Part shown: positions 10,619-21,012 of the stretch, in pieces
Layout of the letters: every line of letters starts with the position of its first letter
How positions within the stretch are numbered: position 1 is the stretch's first letter
Assembly: GCF_026262505.1 (NCBI RefSeq)
Contig: NC_067203.1
Location: 12,226,392-12,290,391 of the forward strand
DNA length: 64,000 nucleotides
DNA from: Trichomonas vaginalis G3
Lineage: Eukaryota; Parabasalia; Trichomonadida; Trichomonadidae
Reading direction: 5' to 3'
Position numbers and translations under genes: made by a program
The notes under the pieces: generated by a model
Told to the model about the DNA's origin: nothing
The model's database searches: none
What the model saw: only the letters and a program-made list of their open reading frames with translations

Positions 10619-10768
10619 ACAACAACAAAAAAATGAAATCCCGCCAAAAGTGAAAATTGAATAAAAAGTAATAATTAATAAATATATACTATATCATTAG
10701 ATGAATATTTTGGAATAACATTTTAAAATCGAGGTTTTTCAATGGATAACGGTTCAATCAAAAATTAA

Positions 10769-13766
10769 GGGTATAGTCCACTAAAAATTTTTAAGTTTTG
10801 ACAATGAAAATAAGCTCTGTGACCATGTAAATATATATCTATGCAAAACGAGAGGTTATGCCATAATTTTTTTAGTTATCAAATTTTCCTTTTTTTGAGA
10901 GAAGTCTCTCAATAATTTGAGAAGAATCTTTGATATAAAGAGATACACATTTGTAGAACGAAGTAAGTGTTTTCCAAACATTTTATATGTTCATCCTGTA
11001 TAACAATATAAAGCTGCATAGTGCCATCTTGTGCGTTTGCTATTTTATGTACTTTTCATTGAGATAATCCCTCTTCTCGGGTGATTTTAACAGTCAACTC
11101 AATTTTAAAATAAAGATTTCATCAAAATGATTTCGAAATTCGGATATTGATTATATAAATAGCACTGTTAACATATTTTGGATGAGTAAAAAATACCTTG
11201 TTTTGTATGCATTTAGTACACCTTTATTTTTGATTAAAACTATAAAATTTTTATTCCTTATATAATAAATAGTATATGTTACATAAACATGAAATTCAAT
11301 AGCATTCAATTTTGGATTTTTTAGATTTGGTAAATTTTAGAAGAAATAAAATCAGCAATCAAAATAAAGAAACTTTTTTTGTATCTTCTATGATTACCTT
11401 TTGGTACTAAATTTTGCATTAATAAGTAAATTATCTGTATTATTCTGTGAGCACAAGCCCTCAGTTATGCTGGTAGTGAATGATGAATCGTCATTTTGCG
11501 AAGAGAACGCGATTATTAAGGTAATTTTGAGAATTGTCTTGAATTATTTAAAATTAAAGTTAATTGAATAGGTAGGATAACTAGCCTTTGCTAAATTTGT
11601 ATAATTTGACCTTATTCTAGTTGGATCTGAGAATATTTTGCTGAAATAATAAATTATATCGCCGATTTATGAAAATTTCTCTGATGGGACCGACTCGCTG
11701 AAACGTATTAGTGTTAATGGTAACTTGTCTGAATTTTCAAATTTTTTTCGAAATCCAAAAAATCACAAACAAAAGCATCAAAATTAGATTTGCATTTAAG
11801 GTTTTCATTTTTTTTGGAAAATAAAAATATTTTTCCCCAATAAAGTTTATTTTTACTTTTGAGAGGAATAGAAACGTTATTTTGGAATTTTGAAACGACA
11901 GAAATGTTCCATTTTTAATGTAGATTCTAAAATGGGGTCAAATTTTTGATTGAACCGTTATCCATTGAAAAACCTCGATTTTAAAATGTTATTCCAAAAT
12001 ATTCATCTAATGATATAGTATATATTTATTAATTATTACTTTTTATTCAATTTTCACTTTTGGCGGGATTTCATTTTTTTGTTGTTGTATGGGCCATATT
12101 GTTCACCCAAAACGGAAAACAAAGGCAATGCATAACATTTTACTCCACGAACGTCGTCGACTCTCAGCGCGACAGATGCTTGGTGCTTGCATAATGACCG
12201 GAATGCCATATACAAAAGGTGCTCGCTTTCTTTCTCTTTGTGGAACTAAGCCCCCTGTGAAGAGTGGTGTCATGAGACAACAGAGATTTTGTGACGATAA
12301 GATTAGAAGACTTAAAAGTATTTCCCTAATGCTGTCGAGAAAGTCCTTCAGTGGTTACTTATCCATTGATGCAAGATGGACGCACAGGCGAAACTCGCCA
12401 AGTTGTACAGTAACTGCGCTCGATGCTGTCACAAAAAGAGTTCTTGCATGCGTGAACATCAACCATATTGGTGGAAACAGACAGCATGCTCAGTATTCCG
12501 GAGCTTCCAACAATATGGAAAGTGCTGGAACTCGAATCATCTTGAAGCAATTAAAGAAATACAATATCTTGAAAGATGTTAAAGAGATTATTAAAGACCG
12601 AGATAACAAAAGTGTCTCTGTCTTTAAAGAATTTGGCGTCTCTCATCTTGAAAGATTCGATCCAGGTCATGTATCAAAAAATATCTCAAAAGATTTTACA
12701 AAGTTCTCAGCTTCTCATAAGACAGTTGAAGTTTTCAACGACAAGACTCAGAAGATTGAAAAAATAGAGAGACCTTTCTGGGGTCTGAATGCAAGCCTAA
12801 GTATGTGGCTTTGGTCATGTTTTGCCGAAGAAAATATTGACAAACGTACGAAAATGTGGGAGAATTGTGTCTACCATTACGTAGGCAATCATTCTTTTTG
12901 CGAACCGCACAATTACAAATGCTTTGAATGGCAAAAAGGTGTCAATTCGATCCAACTTCAATTCATGCTCTATGACTGGGTTCACAAATGGACACCCATA
13001 GTTTCCAAAGTTTCTTCCATTGGATCTACCTGCATGAATGAAGCGTTTAACTCCAAAATTGCATGCTATTTGGACAAATCAAGAGCCTGGAAGAACATTA
13101 ACATTAGAGTTAACGTTGCAATCTTAGAATGGAATGATCCAGAGCATTTTCTCGGAGATATACAAAAAGCATTACATCTTCCCCACTTCCAGAAGATTGT
13201 GTCAAATCATTTGAAGAGAATTGTTACTCCAAAGTGATATTGAAACAAAAAACTGTTACAAAAGGTTCTAAAAAACAGAACAAATACAAAAAATTCATTC
13301 AGAGTGTACCAGGAGGAGATTATCAAGTTTTCAAGTCCGAATGGGAATCAGAAGACGAAGACATTGATGACTTTGATTAACGAAAATTACATTTTATTTA
13401 TTGTTTTTGTTTTTAATTAAATTATTATTATGCTCATTTTCTTATTTTGATTTTTTCTCATTATGATATAAATAATTTATTAATGCATTTATCCAATAAT
13501 TATGCTATGATATTTTTATGCCTTATTTCATTTCTCTTATATTTGATAATCTGGTAAAATATAGTTCAGACTATAATCATTTTAGATTATTGATATATTT
13601 ATATAGGTTAGAATAAAATTAGTTTCATTTTCTACTTTTATTTTGAATTAATAATTTATAATATCAAATATTATGGCGTAACCTCTCCTTTAAAATATAG
13701 ATATATATAGGCCTATAGAGTTTATTGGCACTCTCAAAACTCTAGAATTTTGAGTTTACTATACCC
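10769..13766 (+). mobile_element. Kolobok-type DNA transposon Q1, inserted inverted in Q2
   Basis: Q1 is 2998 bp, bounded by GGGTATAGTCCAC on the left and the complement of GGGTATAGTAAACTC on the right, with TTAA at 10765-10768 and 13767-13770. It sits inside Q2 in the opposite orientation, producing long inverted repeats. The left 1.15 kb is non-coding; the transposase lies in the right part. The homologous, uninterrupted copy of the M1 insertion site lies in its left half at about 11749-11780. Confidence 0.9.
12089..13378 (+). pseudogene. Kolobok-type transposase of Q1 with a one-base frameshift
   Basis: The sequence is nearly identical to the Q2 transposase. It carries Arg instead of Met after LSIDARWTH and lacks one T in a short T run at about 13179-13180, so the frame changes after KALHL and ends at 13237, while the rest of the coding sequence remains in another frame to 13378. 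The three catalytic residues are upstream of the shift. With so few differences the defect must be recent; an assembly error in a homopolymer cannot be excluded. Confidence 0.9.
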
Positions 13767-13930
13767 TTAAAAAATCGAACATTTCTGTCGTTTCAAAATT
13801 CCAAAATAACGTTTCTATTCCTCTCAAAAGTAAAAATAAACTTTATTGGGGAAAAATATTTTTATTTTCCAAAAAAAATGAAAACCTTAAATGCAAATCT
13901 AATTTTGATGCTTTTGTTTGTGATTTTTTG

Positions 13931-14776
13931 TGTAATGCATGAAAATTCGGTTCACTTCATTTTTGACACTTTACATATCGGATGTATTATCTAAGAATTA
14001 TATTATAAAATAATAATTTTGTGTTTTATAAGTTTATTTGTATAAATTGATTCAAAAAAAATGGAAAGACAAGAAGTGGATCTGCCAAATGAAAATCAGA
14101 TTTATAGTTTTAGAGAGTTACATACATGAAATATGAAAATTGAACTTTGTATAAGGAATTGTTGGCTATGATGTACTGATCATGAATCAGTACATCATAG
14201 CCAACAATTCCTTCGCAAACAGCGGGAAACTTTGTCTGAATAGTTTAACATTCAGACAAAGTTTCCCGCTGTCAGAGAGGGAATGGAAGGGTAAGAGGTA
14301 TATATTCATAATGTATACCTCTTACCCTTTCATTCCCTCGAGAAAGTTCAAAAACTTGGGTGCAATCAGAACTGATTGCACCCAAGTTTTTGAACTTTGT
14401 ATAAGGAATTGTTGGCTATGATGTACTGATCATGAATCAGTACATCATAGCCAACAATTCCTTCCCAAACAACCCGAAATTTGTCTGATTCCACACTAAT
14501 TTTATTAATTTATCTAAACTTTTATCCTCGTCTACAATTTAATCATCAATAATTATCTCTTGTTCTATTTCACTATTATATATATATATATTTATATGAT
14601 TTGATTTAAAAAAAATAAATAAATAAATTAATAAATCATTTACTCAAATATATCAAAAGTTTTATTTTTATATATAAAGATAACTACTTTTTAAAAAAAA
14701 TACCCTATATATTTTTGCCATGTAAACTTGTCACTTTTTGTCAGAAGTGACGTGAACCGAATTTTCATGCACAACA
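13931..14776. mobile_element. Hairpin-rich non-autonomous element M1 in Q2
   Basis: The ends are TGTAATGCATGAAAATTCGG and the complement of TGTTGTGCATGAAAATTCGG. The target GTTTGTGATTTTTTG is present at 13916-13930 and again at 14777-14791, a 15-bp duplication, while the homologous site in Q1 has it once. The element has no coding capacity. Its centre (14153-14463) is a row of five near-perfect hairpins. The ends are of the same family as M2 (29840-31011). Confidence 0.85.
14153..14463. repeat. Row of five near-perfect hairpins inside M1
   Basis: The hairpins lie at about 14153-14213, 14220-14271, 14277-14339, 14343-14398 and 14403-14463, with stems of 22-28 bp and loops of 2-13 bases. The first and last are copies of each other, including the preceding AACTTTGTATA. 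They are more GC-rich than the surroundings. An open frame across this stretch is a by-product of the symmetry and not a gene. Confidence 0.9.
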
Positions 14777-15781
14777 GTTTGTGATTTTTTGGATTTCGAA
14801 AAAAATTTGAAAATTCAGACAAGTTACCATTAACACTAATACGTTTCAGCGAGTCGGTCCCATCAGAGAAATTTTCATAAATCGGCGATATAATTTATTA
14901 TTTCAGCAAAATATTCTCAGATCCAACTAGAATAAGGTCAAATTATACAAATTTAGCAAAGGCTAGTTATCCTACCTATTCAATTAACTTTAATTTTAAA
15001 TAATTCAAGACAATTCTCAAAATTACCTTAATAATCGCGTTCTCTTCGCAAAATGACGATTCATCATTCACTACCAGCATAACTGAGGGCTTGTGCTCAC
15101 AGAATAATACAGATAATTTACTTATTAATGCAAAATTTAGTACCAAAAGGTAATCATAGAAGATACAAAAAAAGTTTCTTTATTTTGATTGCTGATTTTA
15201 TTTCTTCTAAAATTTACCAAATCTAAAAAATCCAAAATTGAATGCTATTGAATTTCATGTTTATGTAACATATACTATTTATTATATAAGGAATAAAAAT
15301 TTTATAGTTTTAATCAAAAATAAAGGTGTACTAAATGCATACAAAACAAGGTATTTTTTACTCATCCAAAATATGTTAACAGTGCTATTTATATAATCAA
15401 TATCCGAATTTCGAAATCATTTTGATGAAATCTTTATTTTAAAATTGAGTTGACTGTTAAAATCACCCGAGAAGAGGATTATCTCAATGAAAAGTACATA
15501 AAATAGCAAACGCACAAGATGGCACTATGCAGCTTTATATTGTTATACAGGATGAACATATAAAATGTTTGGAAAACACTTACTTCGTTCTACAAATGTG
15601 TATCTCTTTATATCAAAGATTCTTCTCAAATTATTGAGAGACTTCTCTCAAAAAAAGGAAAATTTGATAACTAAAAAAATTATGGCATAACCTCTCGTTT
15701 TGCATAGATATATATTTACATGGTCACAGAGCTTATTTTCATTGTCAAAACTTAAAAATTTTTAGTGGACTATACCCTTAA

Positions 15782-16744
15782 TAATATCGATTTAATTTAA
15801 TATTTTACAATTCATAAAAGCATAAAAGATCGTAAAAAGTGGCATATTCACCGGAAATTTTAAAAATTAGTAGCATGAATTATATTTCATTGAATGTGAT
15901 ATAGTGGCAGCTGCAATAAGTAAAAATCTGGGCCAAGAGTCGTAAATGTTTCCAAAAAGTTTCCTTGATCAACCCAAAAGATCATAATAATAACACTTTG
16001 TATCATGTGCATTGATCTAATTGTTCGTTTTGTTACAACTTCCTTTATTATTTTATTGTTCCAACTCTAAAGGCATATGAAATATTAAATATAATTATAT
16101 AAATTTTAATTTTTTGTCAAATTTATGCGCATATTTGTGAACTATGATAATAACCATATACAATTACCGATATTAAAATGCTAATTCTTATGTTTTTAAA
16201 CCTAAAAATTTATATGATCAAATAAATTCAACAAAAAATCCGTAACAGTTAACATGTTTTTTCAATTTCTCGATTATTTTTGGATATTTCGAGATATAGA
16301 ATACACTAGTATTCAAGAAAATATGATTTTCTATCTATTAAATTCTTAGAATAATATAAATCGAAGAAATAATTTTTTTATCTATTAATAATAGATATGA
16401 TTTTCCATTAATATATAACTCATTATATCTATTAATAAACAATGAAACTTAATAAATGTCATATATCTAGTACACAATAACACACATTTATGCAATTAAT
16501 GATATTCTACCCTTTACAAAAGTCAGCACATGTACAAAAACGACATACTAAATACATCATCAATGATTACAGAAGAATCCATCTGAATTACCAATTTCAG
16601 TAATAAAATTTAGTTCGAGAATTTGATTACAATCATATTTGCACAGAAAGTTGTGATGTTACGTAATTTTGTATTTATTTCCATGATAATCAAATACAAA
16701 GATAAATATGAAATGAAATGACGATAGAAATTTCGTAACAAAAA
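15782..16744. other. Gene-free AT-rich intergenic stretch
   Basis: Between the right end of Q2 and the next gene I see no open frame of note, no RNA gene and no clear repeat. Confidence 0.6.
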
Positions 16745-18172
16745 ATGCTTTCGATATTTCTAACATTATCTTTGTCAGAGTTTGTAGAAGTGACTCTTGC
16801 TGGCTTAGCTACCACATTTGAACATCCACAAGCAGTTGTATTGTTTTATGGCGAAGATAAAATTGATAGCATTTTATCAACACTAAACTCAGCGTCACAG
16901 CCATACAAATATTTCTCATTTGTAAAGGTTAACTTATCAGGAGTTAAAGAAACACCACCATTTCCAATCAAAACTCTTCCATCTGTAGTTTTCGTATACA
17001 AAGGAAAATATGTCGGCACCCTTAATGATAAAATCGAAACAGAAACTGTTCGTTCATGCTTATCTCGTCTTGAAACATCCATTCTTTCACGTCCATACCA
17101 GCTTACTAACCCTCTTGAAGCGATTCAAGCTACAAAGAACTCAACATCATCCGTAATCATCTTCTCCAAGGAAGATTCCTTCATCCGACGTTTCAGAATG
17201 ATTCCTGAATACGATGTTACCATTCCTATCTATGTTGTTTCTAACGCAGAAACAGCTGCATCAGTAGGACTCGAAAAACTGAACAGTATCCTCATTACAA
17301 GAGCTATTGATGGAAAGTCTAAAATTTTCTCACAGAAAGAGCTCTACGATGAAAGCTCAAACACAATCGTTCAAAATTTCGTTAGACCATTTATCATTGT
17401 ATGCCATTACGACGAACAAATTGGCAATGGACTTGATGGTTTCACCATTGCGGCCCTAGTTGAAGAAGGAAATCCACTACAAAGGAACGAAGTTTCGGAT
17501 AATTTCAAACAACTCTACGGAACGTTCAAAAGAACCATTAACTACCATATCGGCTACTACGGTGATTTAGATGCTCCAATCAAGCAATATAACATCGACA
17601 ACTACTCAATTCCTACTTATATTCTTTATTATAAATATAAAGGAGAGAAAACACCAATTCTTTACTCCTGCTACGAAAGAAGCCCAGGAATGATCAGAAA
17701 ATGGATGAAATATACAATGAGCAGGCTTCCAGAAGATATTGAAAAATATAAATACAGAAATCAAATAGATTGGATCGGAGGAGCCGGTTACGCAGACCTT
17801 ATTATAGGTAAGGCTGCTGATAACTTCATTCTTTTGTCCGATTGGTCGTTTGATAATTACGAAAATGTATTTGACATATATATGAAGCTTCTCGAGATCT
17901 TTATTGAACATAAAGATCTTAAGTTCCACTTCTACGATCCATTGGTCCGTCCAAGAGCTCATATGCCGGCAATCGAACCCGAAATCTCTACTTCTACGCT
18001 CAGATTCTATAAATCAGGTAGAGAATCTAAACCTGTAGACATTAAACTCAATAAGGACTTCGAAACAATCCTCAGACAAGTGCTAAGACTCTTAGATAAG
18101 TCTATTAGCAGTAAGGAGGTACGTAAGAATATCGAGAAGTACATCGATCCAATGAAGAACCGCGCGATGTAA
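16745..18172 (+). CDS. Thioredoxin-fold/PDI-like protein without CxxC (475 aa)
   Basis: A hydrophobic start (MLSIFLTLSLSEF) looks like a short signal sequence. The next 110 residues have the thioredoxin order: AVVLFYGED strand, a helix, FSFVKVNLSG strand, then LPSVVFVYKGKYVG with the cis-Pro position. Further thioredoxin-like stretches follow (VIIFSKEDSF, IPIYVVSN, PFIIVCHYDE, IPTYILYYKYKGE). No CxxC redox pair is present, so a chaperone or binding role in the secretory pathway is more likely than disulfide exchange. No C-terminal membrane segment or clear ER-retention signal is seen. Trichomonads have several divergent proteins of this kind. Confidence 0.75.
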   Translation: MLSIFLTLSLSEFVEVTLAGLATTFEHPQAVVLFYGEDKIDSILSTLNSASQPYKYFSFVKVNLSGVKETPPFPIKTLPSVVFVYKGKYVGTLNDKIETETVRSCLSRLETSILSRPYQLTNPLEAIQATKNSTSSVIIFSKEDSFIRRFRMIPEYDVTIPIYVVSNAETAASVGLEKLNSILITRAIDGKSKIFSQKELYDESSNTIVQNFVRPFIIVCHYDEQIGNGLDGFTIAALVEEGNPLQRNEVSDNFKQLYGTFKRTINYHIGYYGDLDAPIKQYNIDNYSIPTYILYYKYKGEKTPILYSCYERSPGMIRKWMKYTMSRLPEDIEKYKYRNQIDWIGGAGYADLIIGKAADNFILLSDWSFDNYENVFDIYMKLLEIFIEHKDLKFHFYDPLVRPRAHMPAIEPEISTSTLRFYKSGRESKPVDIKLNKDFETILRQVLRLLDKSISSKEVRKNIEKYIDPMKNRAM

Positions 18173-18314
18173 GAAACAAACATACAAATATTATATATTT
18201 CTTTTAAAAGATAAAATTTTTATGATCAATTTTTTTTTTGAAAATGATAATCTCACTCATATAAATTTAATAATATTACTTTCTAATTAATACATTTTAA
18301 TCGTAAAGAAGTAG

Positions 18315-18503
18315 ATGAACCTCTTATCTAATGCGGCAAAAGAATCTTTAAAAAAATCTGGTCACATCAAAGATTCGTTGTTTTCCCCAATAGAAACTGC
18401 CGCCTATGAAAGACTAAAGAAAGCTGCTATTTCTCCTGAAGAAATGACGGCTTTTAAGAGTGAACACTTTAGTCACATTCTTATATGTCTCAAAAGAATA
18501 TGA
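18315..18503 (+). CDS. Small ORF of unknown status (62 aa)
   Basis: The ORF starts MNLLSNAAKESLKKSGHIK and has a coherent amphipathic, charged sequence for about 50 residues (PIETAAYERLKKAAISPEEM) before a less protein-like end. Codon use looks gene-like, so it may be a small host gene or the 5' remnant of a longer one. I do not recognise it. Confidence 0.3.
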   Translation: MNLLSNAAKESLKKSGHIKDSLFSPIETAAYERLKKAAISPEEMTAFKSEHFSHILICLKRI

Positions 18504-18619
18504 ACTAATTATATATATATATCACATTAGAAATAAAAAAATTGAGAGATGGTATGTAAAATGTTTATTATTTATTTCTAATGAAATCCATATTCGAAAA
18601 TATCAGAAAAAGATGCATA

Positions 18620-20527
18620 TTATGTATGAACACTATTTGTTGCACCATGTGAAATAAGAAGTTCGGCTACTTCTGTATAATTATGGTCTACTGCAAGATG
18701 AAGAGGGGTTTTCCTATCATTATCTTTTTCATTGATATTTGCACCATGTGAAATAAGAAGTTCGGCTACTTCTTTACAATTATTTTCTGCTGCAAGATGA
18801 AGAGCGGTTTTTCCATCTTTATTTTTTTCATTGATATTTGCACCATGTGAAATAAGAAGTTCGACAATATCTTTATTATTTTGAATTGCTGAATAATGAA
18901 GAGCTGTTCTTCCAAAATAATCTATTTCATTGATATTTGCACCATGCGAAATAAGAAGCTTGGCTATTTCTTTACTATCATGAAATGCGGTATTAATAAG
19001 ATCGGTTATTCCATCTTCACATCTTTCATTGGTATTCATACTTTTTAAAAAAAGAAGTTCAGATGTCTTTTGACTAATTCCTGTTGCAATATGAAGAGCG
19101 GTTTGCCCATGAATATTTATTTTATTAAGATTTGCACCGTGCGAAATAAGAAGTTCGGCTGTTTCTTTACTATTATTTTCTGCTGCCAAATGAAGAGCTG
19201 TCCTCATGTTATTATCTTTTTCATTGATATTTGCTCCATGTGAAATAAGAAGTTCTGTTATTTCTTTACTGTTATTCCATGCTGCATTATGAAGAGCGGT
19301 GTTGTCATAATCATCTTTTTCATTGACATTTGCACCATGTAAAATAAGAAGTTCTGCTATTTCTTTACTATTATATTCTGCTGCATCATGAAGTGGGGTT
19401 TGCCCATTAAATTTGTTCTTATTGATATTTGCACCATGTGTAATAAGAAGTTCGACTATTTCTTTACTATAATTCCACACTGCAACATAAAGAACTGTGT
19501 TTCCGAGACCATCTACCTTATTGATATTTGCGCCATGTAAAATAAGATTTTTGGCTGTTTCCACATTATTATAAGATGCTGCCTTATTAATAGCTTCAAT
19601 TGTATCATTTTCATTGATATTTGCAAAATGTGAAAGGAGGTATTCACAAAATGATGGGATATCAAGCATCGCTGAATATTTAAAGACTTCCCTAATCCGA
19701 ATATTTTGATCAACATAAATTAAAATTGATTCAAGATTATTATATTTTCCACAATATTCTAAATCAATCTCCAAATTGTATTCATTCATCAAGAATGTAA
19801 CAAAATCAATGTTGTGTGAAATAATTGCATATCTCATGCACCATAGATTTGGTTTTTGATATTTCAAACATTCACTCATGATCTCTTTGCTTCTTCCTAA
19901 AAATGACAATTCAAGACATCCTTCAGTAATTTCTGAGTTAAATTTCGTTCTTAAGAACTTGAAACAATCAACAGATCCGTAGTAGCAACATAATTCAAGT
20001 AATGAACATCCAGATAAAGCTGGATATAATCTGCTGCAAAGTTCTTGATCTTTATCAAATCCTTCTCTTTCTGTGAACGAAATGAATTTTTCTAAGTCAT
20101 TATTCTTAATTGCTCTGTAAATTGTATCTTCTGTCAGAAAATCGAGTTTTTCTGTGATGATTTTTTCAAATCTAATATACTTTTTAAATCTTATGCCATA
20201 TTCTTTATAAAACAGGTAATCTGAAACATCTTCAACATTGTTGGTCTCTTTTACATGATAATCATCAGATATCTGTTTGGCAAGAGATAAATATGCCTTT
20301 GCATAGCGATTATTAAGTGGAATAATATTTAAAATGTCTCTTACGATATTTGAAGGCAGATATTTCTTTGAATCAAGCAATTCTGTTTTGATCATGTTGT
20401 AAATCTTGTTTAAGTCTTCGTCATTTTCTGCTTTTAGATGATACAATGCATTAAATGAATCTATGTAGTATTTATACTTACTTCGTAATTCACTATATTT
20501 ATCAGGACGAATGTCTTGATCAGACAT
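18620..20527 (-). CDS. Ankyrin-repeat protein with trichomonad N-terminal domain (635 aa)
   Basis: Residues 1-290 are the helical DUF3447-like domain expanded in trichomonads, with SLLELCCYYGSVDCFKFL and IISHNIDFVTFLMNEYN. From about residue 300 to the end come ten ankyrin repeats of 33 residues, most with the core TALHLAAENNSKEIAELL and ending SHGANINEKD; the sixth is degenerate. Ankyrin stacks bind proteins; the partner is unknown. The reading frame is whole. A frameshifted paralogue lies at 43748-45183. The start codon is about 90 bp from the first repeat unit of element R2, so its upstream region has probably been altered. Confidence 0.9.
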   Translation of the reverse strand: MSDQDIRPDKYSELRSKYKYYIDSFNALYHLKAENDEDLNKIYNMIKTELLDSKKYLPSNIVRDILNIIPLNNRYAKAYLSLAKQISDDYHVKETNNVEDVSDYLFYKEYGIRFKKYIRFEKIITEKLDFLTEDTIYRAIKNNDLEKFISFTEREGFDKDQELCSRLYPALSGCSLLELCCYYGSVDCFKFLRTKFNSEITEGCLELSFLGRSKEIMSECLKYQKPNLWCMRYAIISHNIDFVTFLMNEYNLEIDLEYCGKYNNLESILIYVDQNIRIREVFKYSAMLDIPSFCEYLLSHFANINENDTIEAINKAASYNNVETAKNLILHGANINKVDGLGNTVLYVAVWNYSKEIVELLITHGANINKNKFNGQTPLHDAAEYNSKEIAELLILHGANVNEKDDYDNTALHNAAWNNSKEITELLISHGANINEKDNNMRTALHLAAENNSKETAELLISHGANLNKINIHGQTALHIATGISQKTSELLFLKSMNTNERCEDGITDLINTAFHDSKEIAKLLISHGANINEIDYFGRTALHYSAIQNNKDIVELLISHGANINEKNKDGKTALHLAAENNCKEVAELLISHGANINEKDNDRKTPLHLAVDHNYTEVAELLISHGATNSVHT

Positions 20528-20613
20528 GAAAAAAATTTACAAGTCCGAAATCGGTATTTTACCTTATCAAACATCTTTTTAATCAACTATGAGAAATAGT
20601 TGCATGTTAAATA

Positions 20614-20940
20614 TTTGAATAACTGAAGGTGTCACTACGTCACCATGTGTCACCGGGTTAATTAACTTCTCTTAAAATTACTGACAACATGACATTTAGA
20701 CAACAGGTACGAAAGGAGGAAGGCATTTATGAATTATTTTTGAATAACTGAAGGTGTCACTACGTCACCATGTGTCACCTGGTTAATTAACTTCTCTTAA
20801 AATTACTGACAACATGACATTTAGACAACAGTCCAGGAAATAAATTTTATCGTTAATGGTTTCAGTGTCACCACGTCACCACGTCACCAGGTTAATTAAC
20901 TTCTCTTAAAAATGATGACAACATGACATTTAGACAACAT
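20614..20940 (+). repeat. Three tandem iteron-like units upstream of the primase-helicase
   Basis: Units at about 20614-20706, 20738-20831 and 20861-20940 each contain two or three GTCACC/GTCAC words (GTGTCACTACGTCACCATG), the palindrome GTTAATTAAC and a conserved tail ACATGACATTTAGACAACA. The first two are separated by a 31-bp spacer. Inverted copies of units and spacer lie downstream of the gene at 23391-23611. The layout recalls iteron-type replication origins; that role is inference. Confidence 0.85.
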
Positions 20941-20984
20941 TCCCGGAAATTTGATGCAGCCCAAAAATAAAGTTAGTTTTAAAA

Positions 20985-21012
20985 TTATTTTTATTTTTTT
21001 ATTCCTATATAA
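20985..21012 (+). promoter_or_regulatory. T-rich late-type promoter before the primase-helicase
   Basis: A T-rich block (TTATTTTTATTTTTTTATTC) is followed by CTATATAA immediately before the start codon. The same layout precedes most R2, R1 and R3 genes. It resembles the T-rich plus TAAATG pattern of poxvirus late promoters, an analogy only. Confidence 0.5.

Larger units (their letters stand above)
8940..15777 (-). mobile_element. Kolobok-type DNA transposon Q2 (outer element)
   Basis: Both ends start GGGTATAGT and are flanked by TTAA (8936-8939 and 15778-15781), the target duplication of the Kolobok superfamily. The terminal repeats are about 110 bp and imperfect. Q2 is split: 8940-10764 and 13771-15777 are its halves, separated by Q1. 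Removing Q1, M1 and the duplicated targets leaves 2975 bp, against 2998 bp for Q1; the difference equals a 23-bp segment present in Q1 next to the insertion TTAA and absent in Q2. The two are otherwise almost identical, so both are recent. Confidence 0.9.

Noticed and set aside
8940-13766. A single Kolobok with 1.8-kb inverted repeats (and an overlapping one at 10769-15777)
   Set aside because: The two would overlap; nested insertion of Q1 into Q2 explains all four TTAA sites and the exact lengths.
14182-14421. 79-codon open frame
   Set aside because: It runs through the hairpin row of M1; symmetry creates it and the peptide repeats itself in reverse-complement halves.
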